This document shows, piece by piece, positions 17,678-25,440 of a stretch of 64,000 bases of DNA. Both the position numbers and the translations under genes were made by a program. Below the pieces are notes generated by a model. That model ran no database searches and was not told the DNA's origin. It saw nothing but the letters and a program-made list of their open reading frames with translations. The DNA comes from UBA6398 sp963644855 (lineage in GTDB: Bacteria > Bacteroidota > Bacteroidia > Bacteroidales > Bacteroidaceae): contig CAVIQL010000006.1 of assembly GCA_963644855.1 (NCBI GenBank), positions 34,281-98,280 on the forward strand. The letters run 5' to 3'. Position 1 is the first letter of the stretch; each line of letters starts with the position of its first letter.

Positions 17678-19629
17678 CTCTTGTTCCTTTTACGTTTCTG
17701 TTCTTCTTTCTGTTTTTTAATCGCCCTTTCTGCGTTGCGATGCAATATTTCGCGTTTTTTCTCGGCTTTCTGTTTGGTGATTTCTTTTGGTTTCTGTTCT
17801 GTGAGCGGTGTAGAACGCACGTTCCACTCAAATTCGTTGTCCCAATTGGCTTTCAATTCTATATCAGTGGGACAATAATATACCGGCTCGGGTTGTCGTC
17901 CTTCTGCAAACAGACCTGTGTCCCAAATTTCGTTGTTGTTTTGGTCCACAAACATACGCAGATAATATTTACCGGGAGTTATATAGTAGAAATCGGCATG
18001 GTCGCCGTCGGCTTTCACGGTGCGGAATGGTTTGTCCCCTTTAAGAAGTTGCACATAAGCCTGTCCGTTGTCATAGTTCTTGAGAGTAACGAAAAGCGAA
18101 GCGTATGTTTCGGCAGCAGGTACGTCAAAACTCATTTCCATCTTGATGTTGTTGTTGCCATAAATGCTTGTAAACGCCGCGGAGTCTATTTGCAGTTTAT
18201 ATTTTTGCCCGTTTCTCCATTCTCCATACACTGTGTAAGCAAGAAGATTTGATGTGTCGCGCGAGATAATGAATGGTCGCGCTTCCCAAAGCGTATCTAC
18301 TGCGAGCATGAGCCTTATGTGCGACGTGTCAACCTTTATAAGCGGTTCGTTCATGGATATTGTGATGTTTTCGTTGGGCGCAAGCGAATTTCTTGCGTTG
18401 TATCTCATACGTATCCACTGTCTTGGTTGTCGTTCTGTGAATTTCTTTCCGCGTTTTTCCGTACGTTCTTTTCGTTTGGTCCATTGTTCCATTTTTTCGT
18501 TGAACTCTTTTGCGATTTTTGCATACGAAGTGCGTGAAATAAGTTCGATAGTGTCAGTACGTTCTGCGTCTATTTCCGTGGAATCATTGGTATCAAGATA
18601 CGTTAGTTCCATTTCCAGTGTATCTTTTGCCACGAGCGCGGTATCTTTCAACCAATATGTTATTGTATCGTTGCCCGCGCTGTTTTGAATCAAAAAGGCG
18701 TTGTCGCTATTAAAGTTCAAACCGTGGATTTTAGGCAGTTCCTTGGTTGGAGCAGTAAAGTAAAGGCAAAAAGAATAAGGCGATTTGCGTTCGGTTTTAA
18801 GCAGATGGTGCACCGTTTGTGTCTCTTTGAACGAACGTAATACGATATCGTCGGGCATGAAACGCGTATAGTTCACCGTCTTTATGGAATCAATTCTCAC
18901 AGAGTCTATCCACGTGGTGTCTTGTCGCGTTGCCGGCTCGAACGATGGCACTATTATGTCTTTCAGAAAGGCAATGTCTTCGCTTTTCTGGTGAAACTCA
19001 AAATCACTCTCGGCATCATTCAGAGCATAAATGCGATATTTTCCCGGGGCAACGCCTTTTATCACGAAATGTCCCGATGCATCGGTGCGGCCAATCTTTT
19101 CGAGCGGAGTTTTAACGAATGCCGTGTCGTTGAGATTGGAGTGTAGTCCCACGAGAATGCCTTTTACCGGTTCGAGATCCTGTGCATTCAAAACTTTGCC
19201 CGACACTTCGAGTGTGTCTATGGCTTCTCCGGTCGAAAATACAAAGGCATAGCTCCCCATAGGGTTCCCTTCGTTGTTGTCTTTTATGGCATCGGAAAAA
19301 TCTATGGTGTATGTAGTGTTGGGAATTAGGGTATCTTTTAGCTCAACATAGATGTTTTTTCCCGAGGCGCGTATTTCGGGTTGCTCAAGTTGCGGGGGAG
19401 AAATCACAACCTTCTCGGCGGCGTTGTCAAGCTTGATATATTCGCTGAAATACACGGCTATTTTGTTTTGCTTGTTGTTGAGCGTGTATTCCTTAGGCGA
19501 AGAGCCCACCACTCTCGGCGGAGTTTCGTCGTAAGGTCCGCCATCGGGTTTCCCGGGGTTTGCACACGAGAATGCGAAAACCATCGTGATAAATATGGCG
19601 GTGTATGTCAGCAGTCTGCGGAGTGTCAT
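17674..19629 (-). CDS. Ig-like domain lipoprotein
   Basis: A 651-residue lipoprotein. The start at 19629 gives a signal peptide with lipobox (Cys22 in AFSCANPG); the frame extends further upstream but without a plausible start region. After PDGGPYDETPPRVVGSSP comes a bacterial Ig-like (Big_5-type) domain (about 40-140), then a carboxypeptidase-regulatory-like module (SGKVLNAQDLEPVKGILVGL...GHFVIKGVAPGKYRIYALND). Several further beta domains follow, and the C terminus is strongly basic and lysine-rich (KEITKQKAEKKREIL to RKRNKR). Anchored in the envelope; function unknown. It starts 20 bp after the GH3-family gene and overlaps the DUF3108 gene. Confidence 0.82.
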   Translation of the reverse strand: MTLRRLLTYTAIFITMVFAFSCANPGKPDGGPYDETPPRVVGSSPKEYTLNNKQNKIAVYFSEYIKLDNAAEKVVISPPQLEQPEIRASGKNIYVELKDTLIPNTTYTIDFSDAIKDNNEGNPMGSYAFVFSTGEAIDTLEVSGKVLNAQDLEPVKGILVGLHSNLNDTAFVKTPLEKIGRTDASGHFVIKGVAPGKYRIYALNDAESDFEFHQKSEDIAFLKDIIVPSFEPATRQDTTWIDSVRIDSIKTVNYTRFMPDDIVLRSFKETQTVHHLLKTERKSPYSFCLYFTAPTKELPKIHGLNFNSDNAFLIQNSAGNDTITYWLKDTALVAKDTLEMELTYLDTNDSTEIDAERTDTIELISRTSYAKIAKEFNEKMEQWTKRKERTEKRGKKFTERQPRQWIRMRYNARNSLAPNENITISMNEPLIKVDTSHIRLMLAVDTLWEARPFIISRDTSNLLAYTVYGEWRNGQKYKLQIDSAAFTSIYGNNNIKMEMSFDVPAAETYASLFVTLKNYDNGQAYVQLLKGDKPFRTVKADGDHADFYYITPGKYYLRMFVDQNNNEIWDTGLFAEGRQPEPVYYCPTDIELKANWDNEFEWNVRSTPLTEQKPKEITKQKAEKKREILHRNAERAIKKQKEEQKRKRNKR

Positions 19630-19649
19630 TGTGATTTTTGTTTCCGTTT

Positions 19650-21158
19650 TTATTTGTTGAGAGCCAGCACTTCTTCGATTATCTTGCGCGAGTTGTTGAG
19701 GCGTGGCACTTTGTGCTGCCCGCCGAGTTTGCCTTTCGAGGCGAGCCATTCGTTAAAAAGCCCCGGTTTAGCCTCAACTATTTCGAGCTGTTGCAAAGTA
19801 ACGTTGTTTGAGCGCTTGGCTTCGTAGTCTGAGTTGATATGTTGCAAACTTTGGTCGAGAATTTCTGCAAAACGTGCTATATCGTCGGGACGCTTGGCGA
19901 ATTCCACCACCCACTGATGCTTGCATTTGCCATGAATGTCCATAAACACGGGCGCGGCAGTGTATTCTGCCACCTGGGCACCGGTTTCCTTGCATGCTTC
20001 AGCCAATGCTTTTTCGGCGTTGTCAACCATCAGCTCCTCGCCAAAGGCATTGATGAAACTTTTGGTGCGTCCGCTAATGATAAACTTGTATGGATTTTTC
20101 GAGGTAAACTTCACCGTGTCGCCAATCTGGTATCTCCACAATCCACAAGAGGTAGAAATTACAATGGCATAGTTTTTCCCCACTTCCACGTCCCATATCG
20201 GCAAAGCCTTTGCCGCAGGGTCGCCCACTTGTTCGAGAGGAATAAATTCGTAGAACACATCATAGTCGAGCATCAACAGCATTGCTGGGTCGGAAGGGTC
20301 GTCTTGCAAACCAAAGAAACCCTCGCTTGCGTTGTAGGTCTCCATATAGTGCATCTTGTCGCTCGTGATGATTTGCTTGTAACGCTCGCGATAGGGAGTG
20401 AAAGCCACTCCGCCGTGAAAAAACACCTCAAGGTTTTCCCACACCTCGTTGATATACTTCTTGCCTGAGATTTCGAGCACCCTATCAAGCACCGAGAGCA
20501 TCCACGAAGGCACACCGCTTATATTGGTAACGTTTTTGTTGATAGCCTCTCGCGCAATGCGGTCGCGTTTCGTCATAAAATCCGACAGCAAAGCCGTTTG
20601 TTTTTTAGGCACACGTATCATATTTACCAGCGGATTGATATTTTCGATAAGAATAGCCGAAAGATCGCCCACCAAACTGCCCGCAACATTATAGTTTGGC
20701 GCATGGCTTCCGCCCAAAATCAGAGAGCGTCCGTCAAAAATGCGACTGTTGGGATTGTTTCTCAGATATAATGCCACCGCATCGCGTCCGCCGGCATAAT
20801 GAATGCGGTTGAGACCTTCACGGCTCACGGGAATAAACTTGCTCTTGTCGTTTGTTGTGCCCGACGATTTGGCATACCATTTCACTGCTCCGCGCCATAG
20901 CAAATCTTTTTCGCCATGACGCATGCGGTCGATATACTCCTTGGTGTCTTCGTAAGTGTTCACAGCCACCTGGGCTGCAAAATCAGTGTAATCTTTTATA
21001 CTATCGTAGCCATGTTCTCTGCCCCAAAGGGTTTTTGAAGCCTCTGAAACCAAACGTGCCAACACTTTGCGCTGAATATCTTCGGCTTGTGTGGCATAGC
21101 GCTCTATTTGGCGCACACGGGGAGCAAATATAGGCTTTGCAATGCTTGTTAAACTCAT
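19650..21158 (-). CDS. GH3 auxin-responsive-promoter-family protein
   Basis: A 502-residue protein of the GH3 family, adenylate-forming enzymes related to plant acyl-amino-acid synthetases. Visible motifs are YAKSSGTTNDKSKFIPVS (the AMP-binding P-loop-like SSGTT), TYNASEGFFGLQ, and CGLWRYQIGDTVKFTSKNPYKFIISGRTKSFINAFGEEL. The bacterial substrate is unknown. ATG 21158 (MSLTSIAKP) is preferred over the 9-codon longer frame. A promoter box lies at 21200-21207 on the minus strand. It is the first gene of a three-gene minus-strand unit. Confidence 0.9.
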   Translation of the reverse strand: MSLTSIAKPIFAPRVRQIERYATQAEDIQRKVLARLVSEASKTLWGREHGYDSIKDYTDFAAQVAVNTYEDTKEYIDRMRHGEKDLLWRGAVKWYAKSSGTTNDKSKFIPVSREGLNRIHYAGGRDAVALYLRNNPNSRIFDGRSLILGGSHAPNYNVAGSLVGDLSAILIENINPLVNMIRVPKKQTALLSDFMTKRDRIAREAINKNVTNISGVPSWMLSVLDRVLEISGKKYINEVWENLEVFFHGGVAFTPYRERYKQIITSDKMHYMETYNASEGFFGLQDDPSDPAMLLMLDYDVFYEFIPLEQVGDPAAKALPIWDVEVGKNYAIVISTSCGLWRYQIGDTVKFTSKNPYKFIISGRTKSFINAFGEELMVDNAEKALAEACKETGAQVAEYTAAPVFMDIHGKCKHQWVVEFAKRPDDIARFAEILDQSLQHINSDYEAKRSNNVTLQQLEIVEAKPGLFNEWLASKGKLGGQHKVPRLNNSRKIIEEVLALNK

Positions 21159-21199
21159 ATCTAATATATATCTACGCAACGGCATTACCGTTCAAACCG

Positions 21200-21207
21200 C
21201 AAATTTA
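21200..21207 (-). promoter_or_regulatory. -7 promoter box for the GH3-family gene
   Basis: CAAATTTA on the plus strand is TAAATTTG on the minus strand, a match to TAnnTTTG, 42 bp before the start codon. Confidence 0.5.
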
Positions 21208-21335
21208 CTTGAAAGTTTCTATATTACGAGCCTTTACCCCCGTGTTTGTAACTTGTTAACCGTTGCCGCCACTGCAAATTATCTCCCGCCAAGCCATTTT
21301 CTCACCCCTGCCAACCATTCCGCGCAAAACTACAT

Positions 21336-21362
21336 CGCATATCGTAAAAATTATATGCCTTG
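21336..21362. repeat. Arm-only relic of the repeat element
   Basis: CGCATATCGTAAAAA is followed directly by TTATATGCCTT: the two outer arms of the dispersed element without any 21-bp unit between them. The remaining gap 21208-21521 shows nothing else that I recognise. Confidence 0.55.
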
Positions 21363-21521
21363 GAGCTTTTGGTATGTGCAGAGGGGGCTGCGTGGGGCTT
21401 GATGGCGGGCGCGGCGAAACCGTTGGCGTTGGGCGAATGTTTGTGCAAATATTGTTTGTTGTCGTTAGGGCGTGGGGCAAGAATGGCTTTGTGTGTGGAA
21501 CGTGGCGCGGGGAAAATATAT

Positions 21522-21546
21522 GAAGGCTGCACGGAATGCAGCCTTC
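21522..21546 (-). terminator. Terminator of the sigma-factor operon
   Basis: A perfect stem GAAGGCTGCA / TGCAGCCTTC with a short loop lies just downstream (minus strand) of the gene ending at 21596 and is followed on that strand by ATATATTTT. Confidence 0.65.
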
Positions 21547-21595
21547 TGTTTAATCGTAAAAGTAATGGGGTAGGGTGTTGGGTTTGTGTGTTTTG

Positions 21596-22027
21596 TTATT
21601 TTTCTTCTTCGTTGTCGGGCGTTTCATATGCCTCGTCTTTTGCTTTTAGTTTCCATATTATAAGGAATGAAGCAAGGAGTGCGATGCCAATGCCGAGTGC
21701 TATAAATCCGGCAAGGATTAGTCCGCCGTCTACTTGCTCTAACGAAAGTCCGCAAAGCAGTGGTATCAATGCGCCGAGGGCTATTCCTATGAAAGTAAGC
21801 CCGGCTGTGAGGTTGGAGAATTTTTTTGATTGTTTATTATCGGGCGTTAGTTCTGTGAGAATAACTTTTGCGGTTTCGACATCGGTATTGTTTTCCACGA
21901 TTGTCTTTCTCAATTCGGTGTCGTTTCTTCTTTTTTTGATACTGTTTATTGCTGTGCAAATTATGGCACTTATGGGAATTCCCAACGAGAGTATTACGGC
22001 AAATAGCCCGGCTAAATCTTTTATCAT
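21596..22027 (-). CDS. DUF6249-like membrane protein
   Basis: A 143-residue protein with three predicted membrane segments (about 5-27, 70-92 and 100-125), a cytoplasmic loop rich in charged residues between the first two, and an acidic tail. Similar small proteins annotated DUF6249 occur beside sigma factors in Bacteroidetes; I assign the family by size and layout only. Last gene of the sigma-factor unit. It may help modulate or respond to the sigma factor, but this is inferred from context. Confidence 0.6.
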   Translation of the reverse strand: MIKDLAGLFAVILSLGIPISAIICTAINSIKKRRNDTELRKTIVENNTDVETAKVILTELTPDNKQSKKFSNLTAGLTFIGIALGALIPLLCGLSLEQVDGGLILAGFIALGIGIALLASFLIIWKLKAKDEAYETPDNEEEK

Positions 22028-22085
22028 TTCTTTAAGTTTTTAATTTGTTAGACTTCACCCTTAGGACAGCGAGCCTGGGATTTTA

Positions 22086-22400
22086 TTACAAGTTTTGCGT
22101 AGAAAATTTTTGAATTATTTTGGCGAACGATGCTACGGCTATCAGTATTGATATAGCGAGTACTGCAAACACAACTGCTGACGGTTGCTGCTCCATGACG
22201 CAGTGGTAGATTGTGAAGCCGTATCCTATCAAAATTATAGGCGTTCCGAATGCCACTAAAACCATGCGTAAAAAACGGCGCAAGGTGATGTGGCGTTCGC
22301 GATGGTTGATTTGGCGCATCACTTGTCGGTTGATGTTTTCGATCATAGCCTCGCGCTCAAAATTTTCGCGTATAAGTTTATCGAGTTGTTTGTCGTCCAT
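22086..22400 (-). CDS. Small membrane protein, possible anti-sigma factor
   Basis: A 104-residue protein. An amphipathic N-terminal helix (1-40, rich in Q, N, R and E) precedes two membrane segments (about 46-68 and 75-95). Its start overlaps the sigma-factor gene by 23 bp, the usual arrangement for an anti-sigma factor, and the cytosolic helix plus membrane anchor fits that role. No zinc-binding anti-sigma motif is present, so the function is inferred from position. Confidence 0.65.
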   Translation of the reverse strand: MDDKQLDKLIRENFEREAMIENINRQVMRQINHRERHITLRRFLRMVLVAFGTPIILIGYGFTIYHCVMEQQPSAVVFAVLAISILIAVASFAKIIQKFSTQNL

Positions 22401-22923
22401 CTTTTTCTGTATTGAGTTGTTGTTTCAATCTTTCGCGTATTCTGTGTAATTTCACGAGCACATTGGCAGGTGAGAGTTTTTGGCGTTTTGCAATCTCGTC
22501 GGTTTTCATTCCTTGGTAGTAATGCAAGAGAATAATCTGTCTGTCTTGCGGCGGGAGTTGCTTAATGGCTTGGCGCAGTGAGGCGAGTTTTTCTTCGTGC
22601 TCCTCGGAATAGTCTTCTTCTTCGGGAATGTCTTCTGACAGAGGGGCAGAGTTTTTTCGCTTAATCTTGTCGAGCAAATTGATGGCGATATGCGCCGCTA
22701 TTACCGTGAGCCAAGGCGCAAGCGATGCCCCGCCGCTCCAAGAGTCAAGGTTGGTGTAGGCTTTGATAAAGGTTTGCTGCGAAACTTCTGCGGCAAGCTC
22801 TTTGTCGCGAGTGATGCCCAACGCTTTTGAAAGCACAACGCCCGAATACTTGCCCACTATCACGCCAAAGAGTTTGTTGTCGTGGCGTGTTAGTATGCGT
22901 TCTACAATTTGCTGGTCGGTCAT
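22378..22923 (-). CDS. ECF-type RNA polymerase sigma factor
   Basis: A 181-residue sigma-70 family factor with region 2 (DNKLFGVIVGKYSGVVLSKAL...EVSQQTFIKAYTNLDSW, promoter -10 recognition) and region 4 (LRQAIKQLPPQDRQIILLHYYQGMKTDEIAKRQKLSPANVLVKLHRIRERL, a helix-turn-helix for -35 recognition), joined by an acidic linker. No extra C-terminal domain. It overlaps a small membrane protein that may be its anti-sigma factor. No TAnnTTTG box is visible upstream; autoregulation by an alternative promoter is possible. Confidence 0.92.
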   Translation of the reverse strand: MTDQQIVERILTRHDNKLFGVIVGKYSGVVLSKALGITRDKELAAEVSQQTFIKAYTNLDSWSGGASLAPWLTVIAAHIAINLLDKIKRKNSAPLSEDIPEEEDYSEEHEEKLASLRQAIKQLPPQDRQIILLHYYQGMKTDEIAKRQKLSPANVLVKLHRIRERLKQQLNTEKDGRQTTR

Positions 22924-23100
22924 GCTGTTTTGGGTTGTTCTATCTTTAAGACAGACTGCCCGTGGAATTATTACACTGTTTGAGATGTAAAAATAAGAAA
23001 AAACAAGTATTGCCGCAGTATGGCTTGGAGAGATGTTGAATACGTGTTTTATAAGATACTGATGGTGAGATAATTGTAAAACATAGAATTTCGGTTTCCT

Positions 23101-23173
23101 AATGTCTGATATTTTTTAAATAATATCGGACATTGTTTAAATAATATCCGACATTGTTTTTGCAATATGGCTT
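23101..23173. repeat. 21-bp palindromic array D (3 units)
   Basis: Units start at 23101, 23122 and 23143, exactly 21 bp apart, followed by the right arm GTTTTTGCAATATGGCTT. No GACCTT half-site, so no orientation is assigned. It lies between the sigma-factor start and the terminator of rnpB; nothing else is seen in 22924-23257. Confidence 0.85.
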
Positions 23174-23242
23174 GTTTTTTTGCTATATGGGATATGGGTG
23201 GAAAACGATGCCGTTTTGTGTTTTCTGCAAGCGTTGCTTGGG

Positions 23243-23286
23243 TGAATAAAAACCGATGCCGCGCAACCTTTGTGGGGCTGCGCGGC
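23243..23286 (-). terminator. Terminator of rnpB
   Basis: The stem GCCGCGCA / TGCGCGGC (23258-23286) is followed on the minus strand by a T-rich stretch (GGTTTTTATTC, complement of 23243-23253). Confidence 0.75.
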
Positions 23287-23302
23287 AATCTTAGGGGGCG
23301 GC

Positions 23303-23682
23303 AATTATCCTATAAGCCGAGTTCTGTGGCGGCCGAAGCCACCGTCTGTCATTTATCTAAGCTTGCAGTTGCCTGCAAACATTATCGTTCTACCCTCCGA
23401 CGCAACAAAGTTTTGGGCGGACAACCCTCAAACGCCGGTTTACGCGAACTTTCAACATCTCACTGCACGGCACGCACATCACCATGCGCCCGGTGGGCTC
23501 TTACCCCGCCTTCTCACCCTTGCTCTCCTTTGGAGGGCGGTTGTTTTCTTCTGCAGTTTGTTTACCCTCGCGGATAACTTCTGTTTCAGAAGGAGATTGT
23601 CCTGCGTTGCCCGGACTTTCCTCCTGCGAGAACGTGTCTCGCCGGCGACAGACCGGATTATTGCCGTTTTTAATGAACTTTC
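23303..23682 (-). ncRNA. rnpB: RNase P RNA
   Basis: The catalytic RNA of RNase P, which trims tRNA 5' ends. On the minus strand the hallmark GAGGAAAGTCCGGGC (5' strand of helix P4 and flanks) lies near 23625 and the conserved 3' ACAGAACTCGGCTTA at about 23310-23325, with GGGTAAGAGCCCACCG, GAGGGTAGAACGATAA-like and AGATAAATGACAGAC sections between them in the correct order. The total length of about 380 nt is normal for a class A bacterial RNA. The 5' end is inferred from a promoter box at 23689-23696; the ends are approximate. Confidence 0.95.
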
Positions 23683-23688
23683 TGCCTG

Positions 23689-23696
23689 CAAAATTA
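23689..23696 (-). promoter_or_regulatory. -7 promoter box of rnpB
   Basis: CAAAATTA on the plus strand is TAATTTTG on the minus strand, fitting TAnnTTTG and placing the RNase P RNA start near 23682. Confidence 0.6.
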
Positions 23697-23919
23697 CGCC
23701 TTTTTTCCCAAACCATGCTTTGCCGTGCCGACGTAAAGCCTTGGGGAGCGGTTGATGTCTCGGTTTTTGCAGGCCACAAGGCAGCTGCGGCGGCGGAGAT
23801 AGGGGGAAAAGTGTTGAAAAAACGTATGGTTTGTTGGAAAAACAACGAAAATGTAATGTAGAAGTTCTTTTTTTTGAAATAAATAATGCTTTGGGAATTG
23901 GATATAAGCAATAAAAGTT

Positions 23920-23927
23920 TAACTTTG
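23920..23927 (+). promoter_or_regulatory. -7 promoter box of the rhamnose operon
   Basis: TAACTTTG matches TAnnTTTG, with TTGG about 18 bp upstream as a possible -33 element. It lies 66 bp before the rhaB start at 23994. The rest of 23683-23993 shows no gene. Confidence 0.6.
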
Positions 23928-23993
23928 TGGATTGGAATGTAATGACAGAGCGTCATTAAAAATATTGCTTTGAACGAAAAAAATCCGAATATA

Positions 23994-25418
23994 ATGAAAA
24001 CTTACAATTTCCTGGCGTTCGATGTAGGAGCTACAAGCGGACGCGCAATGCTTGCAACAGTTACAGAAGAATCTTTCGAAATGAAAGAAATATACCGCTT
24101 TCCCAATGCAATATTGGGAATTCACGGCAAATATTACTGGGATGTTTACGCTCTGTTTGACAGCCTAAAAAAATCGATTGCCGCTGCGAGAGATCTTGGA
24201 GTAAAGCTCGACTCGATAGGTATAGACACTTGGGGCTGCGACTTTGGATATATAGCAAAAGATGGCACTTTGCTCGGACTCCCGCGCGCTTATCGCGACC
24301 AATATACCGTGGGCACGCCCGAAAAGACCTATAAAATTGTGCCGCGCAAGGAACTTTATGAACACACCGGCATACAGATTTTGAATTTCAACTCGGTGTT
24401 CCAAATTTTCGAGGCAAAAGAAGAAGGTTTTGCGCCGCGCCTAAATGCCGACAAGATACTTTTTATTCCCGATTTGCTCTCGTATTTCTGCACCGGCAAG
24501 ATGTTTACGGAATATACGGTGGCATCGACATCGCAGATGCTTAATGCTACAACGCGCGACTGGGATAAACCGCTGCTTGAGAAGCTTGGCATAGAAACTT
24601 CGATGCTTCTGCCCCTCGTACAACCCGGAACAGAAGTGGGAAAACTGCTTCCCGAAATAGCAGAAGAGCTTGGCGTGGAACCAATGCCCGTAATTGCCGT
24701 GGCAGGACACGACACCGCTGCTGCAATAGCTGCTGTGCCCGCAAAAGACGAGCATTTTGCTTATCTGAGTAGCGGAACGTGGAGCCTCATGGGCATTGAA
24801 ACCGAAAAACCAATACTTACCGAGGATTCGTGCTCAAAGAACTATACAAACGAGGGCGGTATAGAAGGAACTACACGCTTCTTGAAAAATATTACAGGCA
24901 TGTGGCTGCTCGAACAAAGCCGTAAGTGCTGGAGCAAAGAGGGTAGAAACTATAGCTATGCCGAGATTGAAGCTATGGCAGGCTGTGAGAAAGATTTTCC
25001 CTCAACGATAAATCCCGACGATCCACGTTTTGCGAACCCCGAAAACATGGATGCGGAAATCAAGAAATGCTGCGAAGAAACCGGACAACAGGTTCCCGCC
25101 AACGACGCACAGATGATTTCGTGTATATATCACAGCTTGGCAAACAAATACCGCGAGGTGATAACCGCATTGCAAGGCATGGCATCGTTTACGATTGACA
25201 AACTGCATGTGATAGGCGGTGGCTCGGTAAACAAATTCATGAGTCAACTCACAGCCGACACTATCGGAATGCCGGTAATCGCTGGACCATCGGAAGGAAC
25301 GGCTATCGGCAACGCAATGATACAAGCCAAAGCCGTAGGACTCTATAAAGACCGCTGGGAAATGCGTAAGGCTGTGGACAAAGCCATTGGAACGATAACT
25401 TATATGCCGCAAAAATAA
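23994..25418 (+). CDS. rhaB: Rhamnulokinase
   Basis: FGGY-family carbohydrate kinase that phosphorylates L-rhamnulose to L-rhamnulose 1-phosphate. Seen: N-terminal phosphate-binding FDVGATSGRAML, the substrate-region Asp in GIDTWGCDFG, the second-domain AGHDTAAAIAAVP and GTWSLMGIE, and the ATP-site stretch HVIGGGSVNKFMSQLTADTIGMPVIAGPSEGTAIGNA. ATG 23994 is chosen over the upstream TTG at 23970. The protein is 474 residues, normal for RhaB. It is the first gene of a rhamnose operon. Confidence 0.95.
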   Translation: MKTYNFLAFDVGATSGRAMLATVTEESFEMKEIYRFPNAILGIHGKYYWDVYALFDSLKKSIAAARDLGVKLDSIGIDTWGCDFGYIAKDGTLLGLPRAYRDQYTVGTPEKTYKIVPRKELYEHTGIQILNFNSVFQIFEAKEEGFAPRLNADKILFIPDLLSYFCTGKMFTEYTVASTSQMLNATTRDWDKPLLEKLGIETSMLLPLVQPGTEVGKLLPEIAEELGVEPMPVIAVAGHDTAAAIAAVPAKDEHFAYLSSGTWSLMGIETEKPILTEDSCSKNYTNEGGIEGTTRFLKNITGMWLLEQSRKCWSKEGRNYSYAEIEAMAGCEKDFPSTINPDDPRFANPENMDAEIKKCCEETGQQVPANDAQMISCIYHSLANKYREVITALQGMASFTIDKLHVIGGGSVNKFMSQLTADTIGMPVIAGPSEGTAIGNAMIQAKAVGLYKDRWEMRKAVDKAIGTITYMPQK

Positions 25419-25440
25419 AACGGCACCTAATATATATGGT

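Noticed and set aside
23167..23861. Several overlapping plus- and minus-strand frames around 23200-23900
   Set aside because: They cover the RNase P RNA gene and its flanks; the conserved RNA sequence explains the open frames.
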